Shown: positions 37,036 through 46,159, counted from the stretch's first letter. The stretch is 64,000 bases of DNA from Flagellimonas abyssi (GCF_019457905.1 NZ_JAHZSV010000003.1:310001-374000), one strand, 5' to 3'. Numbers and translations: made by a program. The notes: generated by a model from the sequence alone, not told the origin.

Positions 37036-37548
37036 TTAAGAAGTAAAAAGCGCTTTGAGCTCCGTAGCATCCGCAGGCTTCATTTTGCCGGCAAGCACCA
37101 AACTCAACTGTTTTCTCCTCAGGGCGGCAGCGAAACGTTCCTTTTCCAAGTCGGTTTCTGGGTCTAATGCGGGTACTTCGGTTGGTTTCCCGGTATCATC
37201 TACCGCAACAAAGGTATAAATCGCCTCATTGGCCTTGGTACGCTCTCCCGTAAAGCGATCCTCGATCCAAACATCGATAAAAATCTCCATGGAAGTATTG
37301 AATGCGCGAGAAACGGCCGCTTCAACGGTCACAACACTGCCCAAGGGCACCGCTCTGTTAAAAGCTACGTGGTTCACCGAAGCAGTCACAGTGATTCGCC
37401 GACTGTGCCTACGGGCCGCAATACTGGCAGCTCGGTCCATACGGGCCAAGAGTTCCCCGCCAAAAAGATTGTTGAGGGGGTTGGTTTCACTGGGCAACAC
37501 CAAATCGGTCATTACCGTGCGGGATTCACTGGGTTTTTTAGCGCGCAT
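37036..37548 (-). CDS. Acyl-CoA thioesterase, hotdog fold (YciA/BACH type)
   Basis: The 170-residue protein has one hotdog domain with TNPLNNLFGGELLARMDRAA, where the Asn and Asp of the family's active site lie, then ASVNHVAFNRAVPLGSVV and TKANEAIYTFVAVD. These hexameric enzymes free CoA from acyl-CoA. The C-terminal 40 residues are charged and helical. It is transcribed in the same direction as the SPOR-domain gene 58 bases upstream. Confidence 0.9.
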   Translation of the reverse strand: MRAKKPSESRTVMTDLVLPSETNPLNNLFGGELLARMDRAASIAARRHSRRITVTASVNHVAFNRAVPLGSVVTVEAAVSRAFNTSMEIFIDVWIEDRFTGERTKANEAIYTFVAVDDTGKPTEVPALDPETDLEKERFAAALRRKQLSLVLAGKMKPADATELKALFTS

Positions 37549-37606
37549 ACCTTTAAATTTTGCGCAAAGATATTGAAGTGTGGAATGGTTTTAAAGGAAA
37601 GCGGGA

Positions 37607-38551
37607 TTATTTCTCGGAAAGCAACCAAGCATCCCTTGAATCTTCGGCTTTTACCTTTCTTAAAAAGGCGAGTGCCTCTTTAGGTTCGTCAAAACTATCG
37701 TAGGCCACTTGGTGAAGTCCATACTTGTTCACGCCCAAGTAAAAGGCATTGTACCCCTTATCCTTGAGTTGCGCTACTTTTTTGTCGGCATTTTGCTCCT
37801 CACGGAAAGCACCGGCAATTACATGGTGCTTGCCCAATCGCTTTTTTGTCACATTAATGTTGATGGCCGGGAGCTCCAAAGGAGCACTTTCAAAAAACGT
37901 GGCCTCTTGGATCAAACGGGAAACCTCCTGTTGGGCATCTTGCTGAGCGGCCACTTCTTTCTGTTGAAGGTCGCCATAAGTGCTATAGGAAGTTACGCCC
38001 AAAGAAACCGCCAACAAAAACACGGCAGCATATTTTAACCAAGGCCTGAAGGATGTCTGTTCCCTTTTCTCCGGAGTGATGATAAAAGGAATGCGTTCTT
38101 CCATTTCTTCCACCTCTTCTTTGATCACTTCTCTCTGGATAGGAGTCGCAGCAAAAGTGGATAGACCAAAGGAAGATGTCAAAAAGTTGATTTTTTCCTC
38201 AGGTTGGAACTGGATACGCTGCTCGCTGTTGTGCCACAACTTACCAATCCCAAAAAGTTCAATGCTTTCGCCCTGTGCCAATTTGGAGTTCCAATCTTTG
38301 GCAATGTTTTCCACTTCCTGAAGCATATCTTCATACCCCAAGTTCTTTTCTTTGGAAATATGGGATACCAACAAACCATCATTTTTGGAAAGTTGGGCGT
38401 TAAAGGAGATGGTCTTGCTTGGAGGCACCAAAGTATTGGTTGCCAAATCAATTTCTGCGGATTTACCGTGGGCCAAGAAAGCCCCAAAACCAGGTACTAC
38501 AACACAATTGTAATCGAACAACAATTTTTCTATGTATGAATCTATCCGCAT
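37607..38551 (-). CDS. HU-CCDC81 and SPOR domain membrane protein
   Basis: The 314-residue protein begins MRIDSYIEKLLFDYNCVVVPGFGAFL, the HU-like CCDC81 domain of Bacteroidota, in two repeats up to about residue 130. A single membrane helix (WLKYAAVFLLAVSLGVTSY) follows, then a short linker and a C-terminal SPOR domain (HHVIAGAFREEQNADKKVAQL) that binds denuded glycan strands at the septum. I place the start at ATG 38551; an open stretch up to 38695 would overlap dprA on the other strand and gives non-family residues. A cytosolic DNA-binding-like fold joined to a periplasmic SPOR domain suggests a link between division site and cytoplasm. Confidence 0.88.
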   Translation of the reverse strand: MRIDSYIEKLLFDYNCVVVPGFGAFLAHGKSAEIDLATNTLVPPSKTISFNAQLSKNDGLLVSHISKEKNLGYEDMLQEVENIAKDWNSKLAQGESIELFGIGKLWHNSEQRIQFQPEEKINFLTSSFGLSTFAATPIQREVIKEEVEEMEERIPFIITPEKREQTSFRPWLKYAAVFLLAVSLGVTSYSTYGDLQQKEVAAQQDAQQEVSRLIQEATFFESAPLELPAININVTKKRLGKHHVIAGAFREEQNADKKVAQLKDKGYNAFYLGVNKYGLHQVAYDSFDEPKEALAFLRKVKAEDSRDAWLLSEK

Positions 38552-38656
38552 AGGCACAAATATTGCAAAAAATGAGACAGTACAAAATAAGCCGGATAAC
38601 TTTTTATTAACATTTGAAAATCTGTATTTTGTGAACAACTTTGACGCCCAAATCAA

Positions 38657-39550
38657 ATGACTGAACCTGAAATTATTGCGGTCTTGCGGCTGCAAAAAAT
38701 TCCGGATTTCGGAGATGTTACCGCTAAAAAATTAATTGCCCATTGTGGAAGTCAATCGGCCATTTTTGAGGACAAGCTGTATCACCTTTTAAAAATCGAT
38801 GGCATAGGAAAGATGACCTTAAAGGGTCTTTTTGATCCTGTCCATTTGGAAGAAGCCCAAAAAGAGTTTGAATTTCTGTCCAAAGAAGACATCGATATCA
38901 CATATTTTATGGATGATAATTACCCGGCCCGTTTGAAGCATTGCGTGGATGGCCCGATTTTGCTTTTCCAACGGGGAAATATCAACTTGGACAATCAAAA
39001 GGTCATCAGTGTGGTAGGTACGGGGAACGTGACCAACTACGGAACATCATTTTGTAATCAATTTATTGAAGAATTGGCGCCGCTGAACCCAGTAATTGTA
39101 AGTGGGTTGGCCTACGGGGTGGATATTGCCATTCAAAAAGCAGCAATGGACCATGGATTACAGACCATTGCCTGTATGGCCCACGGCTACCATCGCGAAG
39201 TATTTGCCGTGCCGGGCAGAGCGACCGATAAATGGAGCAAGGGCCGCAACGACCTCATCAAATATCAAAAAGCACACTTATCGACCTCTGTCGCGGAGCT
39301 GGTCTACCTCTTGGGATGGGAAATTGAGGAAGAAAAACAGGAAAAAGCGGTGCAAAAACAGCTGTTCATCGAGTCGGACGAAACAGAACAGTCAATCTAC
39401 TCTTATTTGCAAGTGAACGGAAAACAACTGCTGGACACCGTTGCTGTGGAGTGTGATCTGCCCATTTTTAAAGTTTCTTCAACTTTATTGAACATGGAAA
39501 TGAAGGGGGTGATCCGACCATTGCCCGGTAAAATGTTCGAGGCGGTGTAG
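38657..39550 (+). CDS. dprA: DprA-like protein with an internal deletion of about 65 residues
   Basis: DprA loads RecA on incoming single-stranded DNA in transformation. This 297-residue protein keeps the N-terminal helical part, the Rossmann start (VISVVGTGNVTNYGTSF, PVIVSGLAYGVDIA) and the C-terminal winged helix, but goes straight from CMAHG to YHREVFAVPGR at 39182-39211. In normal family members about 65 residues lie there, including the TEF, NRIVAG and KGGSLITA segments of the DNA-binding core. The usual Arg of VGTR is Gly (codon 39023-39025), and GCNNLIK reads GRNDLIK. The frame is intact, but the protein is very probably not a working DprA. Confidence 0.85.
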   Translation: MTEPEIIAVLRLQKIPDFGDVTAKKLIAHCGSQSAIFEDKLYHLLKIDGIGKMTLKGLFDPVHLEEAQKEFEFLSKEDIDITYFMDDNYPARLKHCVDGPILLFQRGNINLDNQKVISVVGTGNVTNYGTSFCNQFIEELAPLNPVIVSGLAYGVDIAIQKAAMDHGLQTIACMAHGYHREVFAVPGRATDKWSKGRNDLIKYQKAHLSTSVAELVYLLGWEIEEEKQEKAVQKQLFIESDETEQSIYSYLQVNGKQLLDTVAVECDLPIFKVSSTLLNMEMKGVIRPLPGKMFEAV

Positions 39551-39883
39551 TTGATATAGGGAGGGGGATTCAGGTAAAAGATACAGGAGTTGTATTGATA
39601 AATGTTAGGATTTTTAAAATGAAGCACCTCTTCAGCTTAAAATTGGCATTAGCATCTGCCGTTCATCTGGAAAAACAGCAACATAAACGAATTAAAGTAG
39701 TTGAAAAAAACAGCTCATCGATGCAAGCGACAACAGAACAGTCACTCTGTTTTTCGGTGTGGTTCAACGGGAAGTTGCCACTAAAAATCGAGATTTTGCT
39801 AGGGTTTGGTCCAACTCAGCGAGTTTACTACATTCAGGCTTCTAGAAAATAAAAGGCGATTGTATCAAATTGACGATGAAAGG
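39551..39883. other. 333-base gap with one doubtful ORF
   Basis: This gap between dprA and trpS (convergent) holds an open frame on the plus strand from TTG 39595 or ATG 39619 to 39852. The 77-85 residue product resembles nothing I know and has mixed composition. No promoter, hairpin or repeat is evident. I treat it as most likely non-coding. Confidence 0.4.
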
Positions 39884-40852
39884 CTAGTATCCCAACTTTT
39901 CACGAACCCTTGCCAATACCTTATCGGCGACTTTACGGGCTTTTTCTGCTCCAAAGGCCAAGGCTTCGTCCACTTCGTTTTTGTGGTTCATGTAGTACTC
40001 GAACTTTTCGCGGGGCTCTTCGAACTTTTCCACGATGAGCTCGTACAAGGCCTGCTTGGCGTGTCCGTAGCCGTAGTTCCCCGCCAAATAGTTGGCGCTC
40101 ATTTCCTCTACCTTCTCTTGGGGAGCCAATAGCTTGTATAGGGCAAAAACATTATCCTTGCTTGGGTCCTTGGGGTCTTCCATGGGAGTACTGTCCGTAA
40201 CAATGCCCATAATCTGTTTGCGCAACTTTTTGTCCGGCTGGAACAAATTGATGAGGTTCCCACGGCTTTTGCTCATTTTTTCTCCATCGGTCCCGGGTAC
40301 GTACATGGTTTGTTCGTGAACTTTGGCTTCGGGAATTACAAAGGTTTCGCCCATTTGGGCGTGGAACCGGGAGGCCACATCGCGTGTCATTTCCAAATGT
40401 TGCAACTGATCTTTCCCTACGGGAACAATATCGGCATCATAAAGTAAAATATCGGCGGCCATCAACATGGGATAGGTAAATAATCCCGCGTTTACATCTT
40501 CCAACCTGTCGGCCTTGTCCTTAAAGGAGTGGGCCAACGTCAACCGTTGATATGGAAAAAAGCAGCTGAGGTACCAGGCCAATTCGGCAGTTTGTGGAAC
40601 ATCGCTCTGTCTGTAGAAAACAGTTTTTTCAATATCTAGGCCGAATGCGAGCCAAGCTGAAGCTATGGCGTAGGTATTGTTGCGTAGTAGTTCCCCATCT
40701 TTGATCTGGGTAAGCGAGTGCATATCTGCGATAAAGAGGAAGGAATCATTCTTTGGGTCCTGTGCCATTTCAATGGCCGGTGCAATTGCACCCAAAATAT
40801 TCCCCAAATGGGGCGTTCCTGTACTTTGTATGCCCGTAAGTATTCGCGCCAT
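39884..40852 (-). CDS. trpS: Tryptophanyl-tRNA synthetase
   Basis: The 322-residue class I synthetase charges tRNA-Trp. The HIGH motif is TGTPHLGN near residue 10 and KMSKS is GEKMSKSRGN near residue 193; MLMAADILLYDADIVPVGKDQ shapes the tryptophan and ATP site. The start ATG 40852 gives MARILTGIQSTG, the family's usual beginning; an in-frame Met ten codons earlier is less likely. Length is normal. Confidence 0.97.
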   Translation of the reverse strand: MARILTGIQSTGTPHLGNILGAIAPAIEMAQDPKNDSFLFIADMHSLTQIKDGELLRNNTYAIASAWLAFGLDIEKTVFYRQSDVPQTAELAWYLSCFFPYQRLTLAHSFKDKADRLEDVNAGLFTYPMLMAADILLYDADIVPVGKDQLQHLEMTRDVASRFHAQMGETFVIPEAKVHEQTMYVPGTDGEKMSKSRGNLINLFQPDKKLRKQIMGIVTDSTPMEDPKDPSKDNVFALYKLLAPQEKVEEMSANYLAGNYGYGHAKQALYELIVEKFEEPREKFEYYMNHKNEVDEALAFGAEKARKVADKVLARVREKLGY

Positions 40853-40955
40853 GCCTAGTTTTTTGCCCGTAAAAGTAAGCATCCCTAACGTATAAAAAAA
40901 GTGGCTGTTAGTCTAAAAGATGGGATGCTACTAAAGCTAAGATTTGGAAATACTT

Positions 40956-40963
40956 TACATTTG
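40956..40963 (+). promoter_or_regulatory. Possible -7 box (TACATTTG) of plsC-like gene
   Basis: TACATTTG fits TAnnTTTG and ends four bases before ATG 40968, which would give an almost leaderless transcript. No -33 TTG at the usual distance. Confidence 0.3.
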
Positions 40964-40967
40964 GAAG

Positions 40968-41705
40968 ATGCTTGGAGCAATCAAAAATTTGGGGCATGTG
41001 TTGTATAGGGTCTGGTTCTATATTTTGGTTACCGTTCCTATTATCCTTTTTTTTCCGGTTTTGCTTCTTTTGACCATTTCTGAAAAGACGTATCACCAAT
41101 TTTTTTGGCTTGCCCGAAATTTGTGGGCCAGGCCCATTTTATATGGAATGGGTTGTTTTCCAAAAATTGTGCGGCAACAGCGCATGGAGAAGGGAAAAAG
41201 TTATATGTTGGTGGCTAACCATACCAGTATGCTGGATATTATGTTGATGCTGCTCGTTAGCCGCAACCCGTTTGTGTTCGTTGGAAAAAAGGAGCTTGGG
41301 GGCATTCCCATTTTTGGATTTTTTTACAAGAGGGTCTGTATACTGGTGGACCGGGACAGTGTTAAAAGCCGGACAGGGGTTTACAGGCGGGCCCAGAAGC
41401 GGCTCAACCAAGGTTTGAGCATTTGTATTTTTCCTGAAGGAGGTGTCCCAGAGGAACATATTGTACTGGACAAGTTTAAGGATGGCGCGTTTAAAATGGC
41501 CATTGCCCACAAAATTCCTGTAGTTCCCATGACGTTTTTGGATAATAAAAAGCGCTTTTCCTTTACTTTTTTTAGTGGAGGGCCAGGACGGGTTCGAGCC
41601 ATTGTCCATCCTTTTTTCGAGACTGGAATTCTAGCACCTTCCGATACCTCGACTATCCGGGAAGAGGTTAGACAGGTTATCCTGGAGGATTTGGAGAAGA
41701 ATTAA
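40968..41705 (+). CDS. 1-acyl-sn-glycerol-3-phosphate acyltransferase
   Basis: The 245-residue PlsC-type enzyme adds the second acyl chain in phosphatidic acid synthesis at the inner membrane. An N-terminal membrane helix (VWFYILVTVPIILFFPVLLLL) precedes the catalytic VANHTSMLDIMLML (His-x4-Asp), the acceptor-binding FVGKKELGGIP, and FPEGGVPEE. The start could also be TTG 40944, but ATG 40968 gives MLGAIKNLGHVLY, a better fit. It converges with the histidine-kinase remnant, with four bases overlapping. Confidence 0.92.
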   Translation: MLGAIKNLGHVLYRVWFYILVTVPIILFFPVLLLLTISEKTYHQFFWLARNLWARPILYGMGCFPKIVRQQRMEKGKSYMLVANHTSMLDIMLMLLVSRNPFVFVGKKELGGIPIFGFFYKRVCILVDRDSVKSRTGVYRRAQKRLNQGLSICIFPEGGVPEEHIVLDKFKDGAFKMAIAHKIPVVPMTFLDNKKRFSFTFFSGGPGRVRAIVHPFFETGILAPSDTSTIREEVRQVILEDLEKN

Positions 41706-43258
41706 AGTATACGAACGATTACTTTTGTTCCCATTGGGTGGTTGTTCTCGTCATATTTGTCCACAATGGTAATAGCGTCTTTGCTTTCGCCCAATGATTG
41801 CAGCCTAAGTTTGGTGACCTCGAGACCTCTTGATTTTTTTTCATTTTGATAGATGTGGGGCCTCTCATTTGCCGCTAATTGGCGTACTCCTGTATCGTCC
41901 ACAGTACAAATTAAATAGTTGTTGTCAGTATTAAAAATGATATCCAATTGTTTTGGCCCGGATTTTTTTGGCAATAGGCCATGTATCAGGGCGTTTTCAA
42001 CAAATGGTTGTAAAATCATTGGAGGTATTTCTATTTCTTCGGGATCAATGGCTTCATCTATCGTAATGTTGTACGAAAAGCTATTGTCGAACCGCAACGG
42101 TTCCAGGGATAGGTAATCTTCCAGTATTTTAATTTCTTCAGCTAAAGGAATGTTGATCTCCATGGAGCTTTCCAGAACATTTCGGGTAAGCCGACTGAAT
42201 TTGTTCAGATACTTTAAGGCACTTTCAATTTTTTTAACGGATACCAAATGTTGTATCGCACTTAGGGAATTAAAAATAAAATGGGGGTTTATTTGGGCCC
42301 GTAGCGCTCTTGTTTTTTCAAAAAGAGCCCTTTGTTGAAGCATAAGGTTTTCACGGAACTCCAGATGGATTTTATAGAAGAGACCAAATGCCAATATGCA
42401 ACGGCCTATAATTATATAATAGAGCCATCCAACAGAACTCCGTCTTCCTGGGTCGAATAAAATGTCCTTACCAAAGGGGCGGCACAGTAGGCAGATGTGG
42501 CCAGGGGCCATAACATAGGTAGGCTAAAGGGTCCTTGCCAACATACATTAGGTGCGCTAGGCCCAAAAGTGCAGTAAATTAAGTATGGCGTAGGCATTTC
42601 GGGTGGTAAAGATAAAGCCTATGGTGTCCTCAAGAACAAACAGAACACCAATGCAGATCAGGATTATGATATTGAGAACTGCGAGCACTTGGACCAGAAA
42701 ATGAACAAATGGGTATTCTCTTTTAGATTGAAGGAAGCCTGCAAAGAAGAACAGATACACAATATTGTCCACGAACAAGAAACCCTGCGAGACCCAATAG
42801 GATATATAGTTGTCGTTGAAAACAAACTCATAAATCCTAAACTTAAGGCCACATACGTACACGAAGGTCACCACAATATAAATGGAATACCAAAGAAACT
42901 CCGATTTTTTGATGAAGAAGTAAAAGGACAATCTTGTAAAACACATGATAAAGCAAAGCCCGGTAAAGAAATAGTAAGGTAACTGGTCTTCAAAACCCTG
43001 TTGGGCAATAAATGCATTGGGAGGGGTGTTGCTAATGGTGAAGCGCCAATTCTGAACATCTTCCTTAAAGGTAATCCGCTTTGCCTGTATTAATAAATGC
43101 CCATCATCGAGCAAGTTGTTCGCTTTCAACTTTAAAAATGAGTAGTAATATGAATGATTAATTTGATTGCTCTCGTTGTTTTCGTCAAACCTGCCTATTT
43201 TTCTAGTGACCATTTTATTTTGGGATTCCAGATATAGGGAGTTTGATTCAAAAAACAC
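41702..43258 (-). pseudogene. Decayed 7TM-type LytS-like histidine kinase
   Basis: The N-terminal part (43258-42557) encodes the last part of an extracytoplasmic DISM-like domain and about six membrane helices; the C-terminal part (to 41702) encodes a seventh helix, the His-kinase motif INPHFIFNSLSAIQHLV and an HATPase domain. Both lie in the same frame but are split by three in-frame stops (42557-42559, 42548-42550, 42524-42526), and the stretch between lacks sense, so at least two opposite frameshifts or a small replacement occurred. The 5' end is also lost: a stop lies 15 codons before the GTG. In the ATP lid the D-x-G-x-G box reads DDTGVRQ. A sensor that once worked with a LytTR regulator, now dead, is the likely reading. 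Confidence 0.8.
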
Positions 43259-43430
43259 TAAACCACAAGAATATCGGGCACGTATACTAAAATGGCAAGA
43301 TCAAATCAAGTTGCTCAATACAGCAAAGGGATACAATATTAAAAATGAAGGCACGATCCATAAAATAGGAGAAAGATGGATTGGCAACATAACACTTACT
43401 CTCCCTAACTTAAGATAGCTACATGAAATT

Positions 43431-43583
43431 TTACGTGAAGTTTATTTTACTCTTTTTAGCCAGGTCCCATAGGATATCTTCTTCATTTTCTTTTCCCATC
43501 AAGGATTTGGAAAAGTATATGAGAATATCTTCGAACTGTTCAGGGTTCACACTGTCAACAAGTTGGTTGGTATATAAATTGAA
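43431..43583 (-). pseudogene. Gene fragment resembling the edge of a GAF-domain sensor kinase
   Basis: On the minus strand this stretch reads FNLYTNQLVDSVNPEQFEDI and then IYFSKSLMGKENEEDILWDL and stops shortly after. It has no start codon in a useful place. The pattern FSKSLMGKENEEDILWD is like the helix that leads into a GAF domain in flavobacterial histidine kinases, but the domain itself is missing. It lies between the terminator at 43615 and the kinase remnant, in a 430-base gap that otherwise shows nothing. Confidence 0.45.
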
Positions 43584-43614
43584 AAGTAAGAAAAATATGT
43601 GAATGTTTTTTGCA

Positions 43615-43642
43615 TAAAAAAGCGCCCTGAAAATGGACGCTT
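43615..43642 (-). terminator. Intrinsic terminator of the sigma-barrel operon
   Basis: On the minus strand stem AAGCGTCC pairs with GGGCGCTT (one G-T pair), followed by TTTTTT. It lies 47 bases after the stop at 43689. Confidence 0.82.
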
Positions 43643-43688
43643 AATTAATTGCTTAAAGGAGCAATCTTCCTAACCAACTTCTTCTGTG

Positions 43689-45146
43689 CTAAAACTTAAA
43701 GGTAAATCCACTGTACACGCCAATGGAGTAGGGCTGAAAATTACCGGAAACATTCGAAAACGTATTTAGCTGGTACTTGAAAACGGGTTCCACATTAAAC
43801 CTGAATTTTGGAGTAAAGTGATAATTGAGCCCCATACCAAAGTTTGCACTAAAGTTTAATGAATTGATGTTGTTGGCCTCACCCATTTCGGTGACCAGTT
43901 CATTGGATTCCAACAAAACCGAGTTGTTCACAAGGAACAATGAACTTACGCCCCCTATAAGGTCAACCCCGAATTTTTTGTCGAGCAGGGCATAGTTTAC
44001 TTCCAACGGAACTTCGATGTAGCCCAATTGTTGGACCATTTTCCCCTCCAAGCTAGGTACTTCATTAAAAGCGACTTCTTTGGCACCCAACACAGGGGAA
44101 TTGTTCTTTGCACTTTCCTTGCTCTGGACCAGTATGGTCTCGGAATTTTGGTCGTAATCTATGTTCGCGATCCTATTGCTTGCTGCTGCCTGTAGGGTAG
44201 AGGAAAAGACCACATCGTTGGTGTTGTAACCAAAGTTGACCCGGTGCACCCCGGAGCGTATCTTTACTTTTTTGCCAACCTCATAGGCAACGTTGACGCC
44301 ATAACTCAAGTTGAGGTTTCCTGTTTTGGAATTAGCGGTAAAATCAGCGCCTACGGGAGACCCATCACCTGCACCATTAAAATACACGGGCGCCAACGAT
44401 GGACCAACGGACCATTTTCCAGAATTGTTTTTGGCGACTGCTTCCTCCAATCCTTCCTGTTCGGCAATGGCATCATAGATGGACTGCTTTTCAGATTCAT
44501 CCTTTTCTGTCATATTTTCGGCAACCTGTTTATCGTTCTTTTCGGATGACAGGGGCGATTGTTTTTCAGAAGATTCCTTCCGGTCATCGTTCATAGCAAT
44601 GGCACTGTTGTTTTTTGCACCTTCGTCATCTGTAGAAATTCTTTCAGCTTCTTTTGAACGGCTATTAGTGACCTGAGCTATTGCATTTGAAGCATTTCCG
44701 TTTGATGTGGAAATAGTATTTTCAATATTTGAAGCTTTGGATTTGCCAAAACCGTTATCCGCAGCTTGATTACTTTTTTGAATCGAGGAGTCTTCTTCAG
44801 AGGTGTCCGCCAAACTATTTTGCCCATTTGGATGGGTAGTGGGAGGGATGAAATCTCGATTTATCTCCTCTTCTGGATTTGTTCTACTTTCGGGAACGGT
44901 ACTATTTTCCGTATCCGTTATAATTTGCTCCTGTTCTTGTTCCTGTCCGAACGGATTAATGGCAAGCAATGCGATGACCAAGGCCGCCGCCGCACCCCCT
45001 AGGCCCCACCAAATAGGAACGGCCCGCTTCTTTTGCTTTTTCTTGTCCAAAGAAGCTTCGATGGAAGCCCAGACCTTTTCGTCCGGAACTTCCTGAAAGT
45101 CCTGAAAGCTTTCTTTGAACAATTCCTCTAAATTCTTTTTCCCCAT
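43689..45146 (-). CDS. Anti-sigma-like protein fused to an outer-membrane beta-barrel
   Basis: The 485-residue protein has four parts. Residues 1-42 are a charged cytosolic segment (LFKESFQDFQEVPDEKVWASI) as in flavobacterial anti-sigma proteins. One membrane helix follows (PIWWGLGGAAAALVIALLAI, 44-64), then a long low-complexity linker rich in Glu, Ser and Asn (65-240), and a C-terminal barrel-like domain (WSVGPSLAPVYFNG through SIGVYSGFTFKF) with alternating strands and a terminal Phe. If both membrane parts insert, the chain would span from cytoplasm to outer membrane. It is 10 bases behind an ECF-type sigma gene. Regulation of that sigma factor by an envelope state is inference from this linkage. 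Confidence 0.75.
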   Translation of the reverse strand: MGKKNLEELFKESFQDFQEVPDEKVWASIEASLDKKKQKKRAVPIWWGLGGAAAALVIALLAINPFGQEQEQEQIITDTENSTVPESRTNPEEEINRDFIPPTTHPNGQNSLADTSEEDSSIQKSNQAADNGFGKSKASNIENTISTSNGNASNAIAQVTNSRSKEAERISTDDEGAKNNSAIAMNDDRKESSEKQSPLSSEKNDKQVAENMTEKDESEKQSIYDAIAEQEGLEEAVAKNNSGKWSVGPSLAPVYFNGAGDGSPVGADFTANSKTGNLNLSYGVNVAYEVGKKVKIRSGVHRVNFGYNTNDVVFSSTLQAAASNRIANIDYDQNSETILVQSKESAKNNSPVLGAKEVAFNEVPSLEGKMVQQLGYIEVPLEVNYALLDKKFGVDLIGGVSSLFLVNNSVLLESNELVTEMGEANNINSLNFSANFGMGLNYHFTPKFRFNVEPVFKYQLNTFSNVSGNFQPYSIGVYSGFTFKF

Positions 45147-45156
45147 TGTCTTCTAT

Positions 45157-45687
45157 TTAAGCAATGTTTATTTTGGCTTTTTCTATTTTTTCCCTCAAAA
45201 TGGCCTTTGCCCTTGCCAAGTTCGATTTTGATGTTCCAGTGGACGTCCCCAACATCTCACTGATTTCTTTATGGCTGTAGCCATCGAGCACATATAGGTT
45301 GAATGTTAGCCTATACTTGTGTGGCAACTCTTGAATGTACCCCAGTAATGTAGATAGGCTTATATCCGTATCCTCCGTCTCTACCTCCACCTCTCCTTCG
45401 GTGTTTTCAGAAACCACGTTAAGGTGCTGGTCTTTTCTGTACTTTTGGAGCACGGTGTTTACCGTAATTCTTTTGATCCAACCCTCAAATGACCCTTTAA
45501 AACCATATTGGTCAACTTTGTCGAATATGGTCATAAAACTGTCGTGCAGATTGTCTTCCGCCTCCGTTTTGTTACGGGAGTACTTCAGGCACATACCGAA
45601 AAGAATACCGGAGTATCTCCGGTATAGTTCAGCCTGTGCCTGTCGGTTGCCCTTTTGACAGTTATGTATCAATTCTTCAAGATCCAA
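45157..45687 (-). CDS. ECF-type RNA polymerase sigma factor
   Basis: The 176-residue protein has sigma region 2 (YRRYSGILFGMCLKYSRNKTEAEDNLHDSFM), the FEGWIKRITVNTVLQKYRK end of it, and region 4 with the helix-turn-helix YSHKEISEMLGTSTGTSKSNLARAK taken as one stretch of short segments. Region 3 is absent, as in ECF factors. It directs RNA polymerase to a small set of promoters. The gene behind it (10 bases) encodes the probable anti-sigma/barrel partner, and a terminator closes the pair. Confidence 0.93.
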   Translation of the reverse strand: MDLEELIHNCQKGNRQAQAELYRRYSGILFGMCLKYSRNKTEAEDNLHDSFMTIFDKVDQYGFKGSFEGWIKRITVNTVLQKYRKDQHLNVVSENTEGEVEVETEDTDISLSTLLGYIQELPHKYRLTFNLYVLDGYSHKEISEMLGTSTGTSKSNLARAKAILREKIEKAKINIA

Positions 45688-45715
45688 ATGTTGGTCAATT
45701 TTGGATTGTTGCTAT

Positions 45716-46159
45716 TTAATTTGCCGGTTCACTCTCTTCCGCAATCGGAACCGTGTATTCTAAAAATTTAGCATTTCCTTCTTCATCATCCCCGGCATAA
45801 AAGCGGAAGGTGTAGTCCTTGGTGTAAATTACATTAAATTTTAAGGTGGCCGTTACTTCTTCAACAGCTTCGGTACAGGCTCTGTCCTCATCGGTGAGTA
45901 CGGAACCGACCACTACGACATCACGACCCGTTTCGGCAGTTTGCGATACATCGAAACCTTCAAAAAATGTACAACCATTCGGTCTTAGGTAGGTTACTTC
46001 AATATCGTACGTTTTTCCAAACTCGAACGATTCTGGAACTTCGGCCTCCACTGTGGTAAGGGCGGTAAAGTAAAAATTGGGGGAATCATCGTCCACCTCA
46101 CAGGAGATGAACCATGAGCATGCCACAATCAACATAAAGGGCATTAACACTTTTTTCAT
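45716..46159 (-). CDS. Hypothetical lipoprotein
   Basis: The 147-residue protein has a lipoprotein signal (MKKVLMPFMLIVACSWFISC, Cys at residue 20) followed by acidic residues EVDDD, which in Bacteroidota can favour surface export. The rest is beta-rich and Ig-like in look (FEFGKTYDIEVTYLRPNGC, LKFNVIYTKDYTFRFYAG), with three further cysteines or fewer. No family is recognised. It lies 28 bases upstream of the sigma gene on the same strand and may be in the same transcript. Confidence 0.7.
   Translation of the reverse strand: MKKVLMPFMLIVACSWFISCEVDDDSPNFYFTALTTVEAEVPESFEFGKTYDIEVTYLRPNGCTFFEGFDVSQTAETGRDVVVVGSVLTDEDRACTEAVEEVTATLKFNVIYTKDYTFRFYAGDDEEGNAKFLEYTVPIAEESEPAN

Noticed and set aside
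39595..39852. Open frame of 85 codons between dprA and trpS
   Set aside because: No family resemblance, no promoter or hairpin, uneven composition; kept only as a gap note.
42412..42597. 61-codon minus-strand frame across the break of the histidine kinase
   Set aside because: It is an alternative frame of the damaged stretch, with no membrane-helix pattern that would bridge the two kinase parts.
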